NCBI RefSeq assembly: GCF_015482775.1
Contig: NZ_CP058214.1
Coordinates: forward strand, 248,001-312,000
Source: Kaustia mangrovi
Lineage (GTDB): Bacteria > Pseudomonadota > Alphaproteobacteria > Rhizobiales > Im1
Direction: 5' to 3'
Length of the DNA stretch: 64,000 nucleotides
The notes beneath the pieces are model-generated. The model had not been told where the DNA came from. It saw only the letters and a program-made list of their open reading frames with translations, and did not search any database. Both the position numbers and the translations under genes were made by a program. This document shows, in pieces, positions 59,877-64,000 of this stretch (positions within the stretch are counted from its first letter, which is position 1; every line of letters starts with the position of its first letter).

Positions 59877-62061
59877 ACGAGCACCGCACAGCCGACCATC
59901 GGGTGCAGGACGGCCACAGGGCCATGCTCGCCATGGTCGATGACAGCCTCGCGCTCATCGCCGGCGCCGGCGACATGATGCCGGCGACCCTTCATGTGCT
60001 TCTGAACGGCGATCCGAACACGCTGTCCCAGGCGGCCATTGTGAGCTGGCGCCGCACCGCGCAAGGCTCCGATGCGCCCTACGGTTTCGTCGCCCTGGTG
60101 CCGCTCAAGTCGACATCCCGCACCCGGCTGGAGTCGGTCGTCTTCCGCCAGCCCGGCCAGCCGGTGCGCTATGTTCTGGACGAGCGCGCGCGAAGCCTCG
60201 ACGAGGCGTTCCGGGCGCTCAGGGAGGAGGCCGGTCCGGCCTATGGCGCGGTGGTCGACGGGATCGTGGAGGCGCTGCTTGCCGGCACCCCCAACCCGCT
60301 CCGGCTCTCGCGCGTTGCGGCCCTTCTGCGGCTTGCCGCGCAGGGCGACGGCTTCATCGAGGTGATGGGCCGGTCGGAGGAGGGCGATGTGTTCGTCCAG
60401 GGCTGGGCGACGGAGCTGCCCCGGGGCGCATGCGCGTGATCGCGGTCGGCGGCAGCGGCGCGCCGGTGCTTGCCGAACTGACAAGCGGCACCTTCGAGCG
60501 CGAGGACCTCGGCGGCGGGGGCCAGGGCTTCGCCGGGCTGGTGGAGGCGAAGGAGCCGGTGGACGCCGCCGCGCTCCGCAGCCTGTTCTTCAGGGGCAAG
60601 GAGGGGTGGCGCTGCGTCCGCGTCTACGAGCAGCGCGTGCTGCGCGAGCCCACCGAGACGCCCTCCCATATCCGCGCGATGCTGCCGCGGGTTTCCGGCA
60701 GCGCGGAGGTCACCGCCAAGCTCAATGTCGCCGCCCACCGCTATGACGGGCAGGATACGGTCTCCGGCCTCGAAAAGCCCGTCCGGCTCGGCATCGACTT
60801 CGCGGCCATCGTCGACGATGGCGGGATCGTGGTCTCCGGCTGGCTGCTCGACCCCGACAGGCTGGTCGGCTCCGTAACGCTTCATGCCGGCGCCCAGTCG
60901 GCTGTGCTCGACGAGCGCTGGACGCGGCAGGCACGCCCCGACGTCACGCGGGCCTTCGCCGACGATGCCCTGTTTGCGAGCCTCAACCCGCAGCACAATC
61001 GCCATGGCTTCATCGCCTTCGCGCCGCGCATGGCGGAGCATGGCGCGACCGGCCCGATCTATCTGGAGCTTTCGCTCGAGGACGGCCTGCCGGCCCATTA
61101 TCCGCTCGTGACGACACGGTTGACCGCGCGCCAGGTGATCGAGCGGTTGCTCGCCACGCTCGATCCCAATTCCTCCACGGCCCTCAATGCCATCGAGCGC
61201 CAGTTCGGCCCCATGGTGCAATCGCTCCAGCGCGGCAAGCCCGTCGCGGCGGAAACCGACGATATCGGCGCGTTCGACGAGACGGCGCCGCTTGCGCTCG
61301 TGATCGGCACGGATGGGCGGACCGGCGATCTCGATATCCTGCTCGCCCTTCTGGCGCTCGACCCGGAGACGCGCAAACTGCCTATCGTGCTCGCCGGCCC
61401 GTCGGAAAGCCTCGACGAGGTGGGCAGCGAGATCCGGCGGCTGGCGGGGTTCTACGGCCTCGCCATCCGGGTCGTCTACGGGGAGCGGATTGAGGACCGC
61501 TGCGACGCTCTGGAGGCCGGCATCTCCGCAACCAAATCGGAGACGCTGGCGCTCATGTCGGCTCATATCCTGCCGCGCGGGCCGGGCTGGCTGTCGCGGC
61601 TGGAGGCGGCCTATCGCAGCCGCGGCGGGAAGTATCTCGTGTCGCCCGCGATCCTGTTCGAGGACGGCTCCATTCGCTGGGCCGGCATATGGCTGGAGGG
61701 CGAGGGGCAGGGGCGCACCCTGGCGGAGCGCTATGTGGGCTATCCGCGCGCCGTGCTCGATGGCGCCGAGCCCGCCGAGGTGACCGCCGGCACGCCCGAT
61801 TGCTGCATGGTGAGCCGGGCCGCCTTCGAGGAGGTCGAGGGGTTCACCAGGGGCTATGTCGGATCGGCGGAGAAGGGGCTCGACCTCGCCCTCAAGCTGA
61901 AGCTCGCCGGCACCGCCTCCCTGTGGCTGCCGGAAGTGGAGATGCTCGGGGCGGAGGAGGATATCGAGGCCGGCGCGCACTGGCGCAGGCTCGCGCGGCG
62001 CATCGACCGCTGGGCCTTCGAGCGCCGCTGGTCGCTCGTCATGTCGAATATGGGAGGCTGA
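59873..62061 (+). CDS. Large GT2-like glycosyltransferase with degenerate active site, frame broken near residue 184
   Basis: Read as written there would be two genes: 188 residues ending at 60439, and 543 residues from 60430. One base added in the CCCCGGGG run at 60419-60426 joins them into 729 residues, matching the size and layout of the gene at 52844. GWxxDP-like regions occur near residue 172 (VFVQGWATELPRG) and 321 (VSGWLLDPDRLVGSV). A GT2-like fold follows (about 475-700), but where the relative has NSDVIPSGPGW this one has MSAHILPRGPGW, so the metal-binding Asp is missing. It may be a non-catalytic partner. Confidence 0.78.
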
Positions 62062-62065
62062 CCCG

Positions 62066-63387
62066 TTGAGCGAGAGCGCCATCCGCATCCTTGTCGTGTC
62101 TCACGGGCATCCGAGCCAGTCGCTCGGCGGCGCGGAGGTGGCGTCGCACAACCTCCACAAGGGGCTGAACGAGCTCGACGATGTGAGCTCCTTCTATCTC
62201 GCCCGCGTCGGCCCGCCGGTGCCGCGCCATAGCGCATCGGCCCTGATGAGCCTCGGCCACAAGGAGAACGAGCTCCTCTATTACGCGAACGATTTCAACC
62301 ATTTCTTCCTGTCGAATCACAATACGGATGAAGTCCGGCAGGACCTGTTGCGCTTCGTCCGCGAGCTCGAGCCGGACATCGTCCATTTCCATCATGTGCT
62401 CGGCCTCGGCCTGGAGACGCTCTATGCGGTGCGCGAGGCGCTGCCGGATGCGGCCATCGTGATGACCTTCCACGAATTCGTGCCGATCTGCGCCCATGAC
62501 GGCCAGATGGTGAAGACCGGCAATCGTCGCCTGTGCCACGCCGCCTCGCCGATAGACTGCAATGGCTGCTTTCCCGACATCGCGCCGGCACGGTTCCTGC
62601 GCCGCGAACGCTTCGTGAAGGCCATGCTGGAGCTGGCCGACCACTATGTGGTGCCGAGCGCGTTCCTGGCCGGCCGCTATACGGAATGGGGCATCGATCC
62701 GGACCGCATCACCGTTATCGAGAACGGCCTCGACGTGGCGGAAGAAGCGCCGGCGCGCACGCTCACAGGCCCCCGGCCACGGCGTTCGCGCTTCGCCTTC
62801 TTCGGCCAGCTCACCCCTATAAGGGCGTCGACGTGCTGCTCGACGCGGTCACCCGCGTGCCGGAGGAGATCTGGGGCGAGGATGCCCGGCTGATGATCTT
62901 CGGCAGCAATCTGGAGCGCCAGCCGGAGGCCTACCGCAAGACCGTGGAGGAGCTGATCGAGCGGGCCGGCCCGCGTGTGCGCTTCTATGGCGCCTACCAG
63001 AACGCGGAGATGCCGCATCTCATGCAGTCGGTCGACTGGGTGGTCATGCCCTCCATCTGGTGGGAGAACTCGCCGGTGGTCATCCAGGAGGCCTTCTTCC
63101 ACCGCCGCCCGCTGATCTCCAGTAATATCGGCGGCATGGCGGAGAAGATCGCCGACCGGGTCAACGGCCTGCATTTCCGGGTGTTCAGCGCCGAGGACCT
63201 TGCCGACCGGCTGGTCGAGGCGCTTACGGAGGAGGGGCTGTGGGACCGCCTGCGCGACGGGATCCCGGAGCCCTGCTCCTACCGCGCCTGTGCGCGGCGC
63301 CATCTCGATCTCTATCTCGACGTCCTGGAGAAGCGCCAGCCGGCCGGCGAGCCGGCGTCGCCGGACACCGTCGCGCAGACCGCCTGA
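62066..63387 (+). CDS. Family 4 glycosyltransferase with Cys-rich motif (copy 2), frame broken mid-gene
   Basis: Paralogue of the enzyme at 55904. It has ILVVSHGHPSQSLGGAEVASHNL, HFHHVLGLGLETL, the Cys motif (CAHDGQMVKTG...CNGCFPDIAPARFLRRE), and a donor half with VMPSIWWENSPVVIQEAFFHRRPLISSNIGGMAEK. The frame changes at the CCCC run 62814-62817; one added C gives LTPYKGVDVLLDAV and 440 residues. The start is TTG 62066, behind GGGAGGC. Confidence 0.85.
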
Positions 63388-63412
63388 CCGTTGGAGCCCG
63401 AAGGAGGACACC

Positions 63413-64000
63413 ATCGCCCGCATCCTTGTCATGATCCCGTCCGGCGAGGTCTATGACCACGACAATGTTCGCTGGTACGACTACCGGAATGTCGAGCGGC
63501 ATATCGCCCACTACCACAATATCGGCGATGCCTTCGTCTACGATTCCTCGCTGAAGCTCCTGGATTTCGACACGGTGCGGGTGCTGCCGATCGCCAATCC
63601 GCGCATGGAGGAGATCGACCGGCTGCGCGAGGAGTGCGACTACGTCTTCCTGCGCGGGTCGAACTACATCCACCAGGCGATGAACTGGGAGAACGCGATC
63701 CCCGTCCTGAAGCGCCTCAAGCTTCCCGTCATCGGCTTCGGCATCGGCGCGCAGGCCCCGGTGGAGGGCGCGCTGTCGCTGTCGGAGGAGACGAAGACCG
63801 TGCTCCGGCTGATGGCGGAGTCCACCCCCTCCATCGGCGTGCGCGGCGCCTATACGGCGGATGTGCTGTGGGGGCTCGGCATCCGCAATACCCGCATCAT
63901 CGGCTGTCCGACGGCCTTCCGCCGGAACGATCCAGACCTCTCCGTCACGCTGCCGGGGCTGGAGGATGTCGCCAGGGTGGGGGTGACGCTCCGGCGCGAG
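63413..64000 (+). CDS. Polysaccharide pyruvyl transferase family protein, 5' part (runs past the window)
   Basis: At least 196 codons of a protein with the family's NIGDAFVYDSSLKLLDF motif (about residue 38), YVFLRGSNYIHQAMNWENA, LKLPVIGFGIGAQAP, and IGVRGAYTADVLWGLGIRN. Members add pyruvate ketals to sugars in exopolysaccharides, although some are sugar-modifying enzymes of other kinds. The translation that fits the family begins IARILVMIPSGEVYD at an ATC codon, five bases after a perfect AAGGAGG. The first normal start is ATG 63431, which would cut off the first strand. Confidence 0.82.
   Translation, partial: MARILVMIPSGEVYDHDNVRWYDYRNVERHIAHYHNIGDAFVYDSSLKLLDFDTVRVLPIANPRMEEIDRLREECDYVFLRGSNYIHQAMNWENAIPVLKRLKLPVIGFGIGAQAPVEGALSLSEETKTVLRLMAESTPSIGVRGAYTADVLWGLGIRNTRIIGCPTAFRRNDPDLSVTLPGLEDVARVGVTLRRE

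Noticed and set aside
59873-60439. A separate 188-residue hypothetical gene before the second GT2-like gene
   Set aside because: The ending and the next start meet at a CCCCGGGG run, and joining them gives a protein with the size and layout of its paralogue, so one gene is more likely.

Overview
This window looks like part of the main chromosome of a GC-rich alphaproteobacterium, most probably of the order Hyphomicrobiales (Rhizobiales). The evidence is the gene order pyrH-frr-uppS-cdsA-dxr-rseP-bamA-fabZ, the block gltA / gltX / comEC / lexA / moeA / moaC / trpCDGE / ppiD / tpiA / secG / pyrG / kdsA / eno, a PhyR-NepR-EcfG general stress locus, and GTTC-N7-GTTC LexA operators. No genus is claimed.

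Layout. 1-8.3 kb: translation recycling, isoprenoid, phospholipid and outer-membrane assembly genes ending in fabZ; the lpxD, lpxA, lpxI and lpxB genes usually found around fabZ are absent. 8.3-10 kb: a divergent AraC regulator and LysE exporter. 10-24 kb: mostly minus-strand housekeeping genes (citrate synthase, Glu-tRNA synthetase, LexA, molybdenum cofactor, tryptophan, periplasmic chaperone), with comEC on the plus strand. 24-36.9 kb: tpiA, secG, pyrG, a large MscS-type channel, a VOC protein, kdsA, ompW behind a perfect FNR-type box, queF, eno, a glycosyltransferase/phosphoesterase pair and gpt. 37 kb: tRNA-Leu(TAA) and a TonB-dependent receptor.

39.5-46.2 kb is a stress and osmolyte island. 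It holds phyR (minus), nepR-ecfG (plus), and a three-gene minus-strand operon for the osmolyte N-acetylglutaminylglutamine amide (asnO-type amidotransferase, ngg-type synthetase, M42-like peptidase). Both nepR-ecfG and the osmolyte operon have a GGAAC-N16-CGTT promoter, so the sequence itself suggests the stress sigma factor drives both.

46.3-64 kb is accessory surface biology: a MarR regulator with a GT4 glycosyltransferase, a type I secretion ABC/adaptor pair, a 219-residue protein made almost entirely of RTX nonapeptides, and then a tightly coupled operon of glycosyltransferases, a methyltransferase, RmlD- and RmlA-like nucleotide-sugar genes, a tail-anchored protein and a polysaccharide pyruvyl transferase-like gene that runs off the end. 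A GWxxDP-type accessory domain recurs in three of these proteins, and a GT2-GT4 pair is present twice. This cassette is the best candidate for a poorly described system.

Caution on sequence quality. Nine genes (rseP, gltX, tpiA, the MscS channel, the TonB receptor, phyR, two GT2-like genes and one GT4 gene) are each broken by an apparent loss of one base in a G or C run of four or more. Adding one base restores a full-length family member every time. Several of these genes are normally essential, so residual homopolymer errors in the assembly are more likely than real pseudogenes; the spans given here are those of the restored genes.
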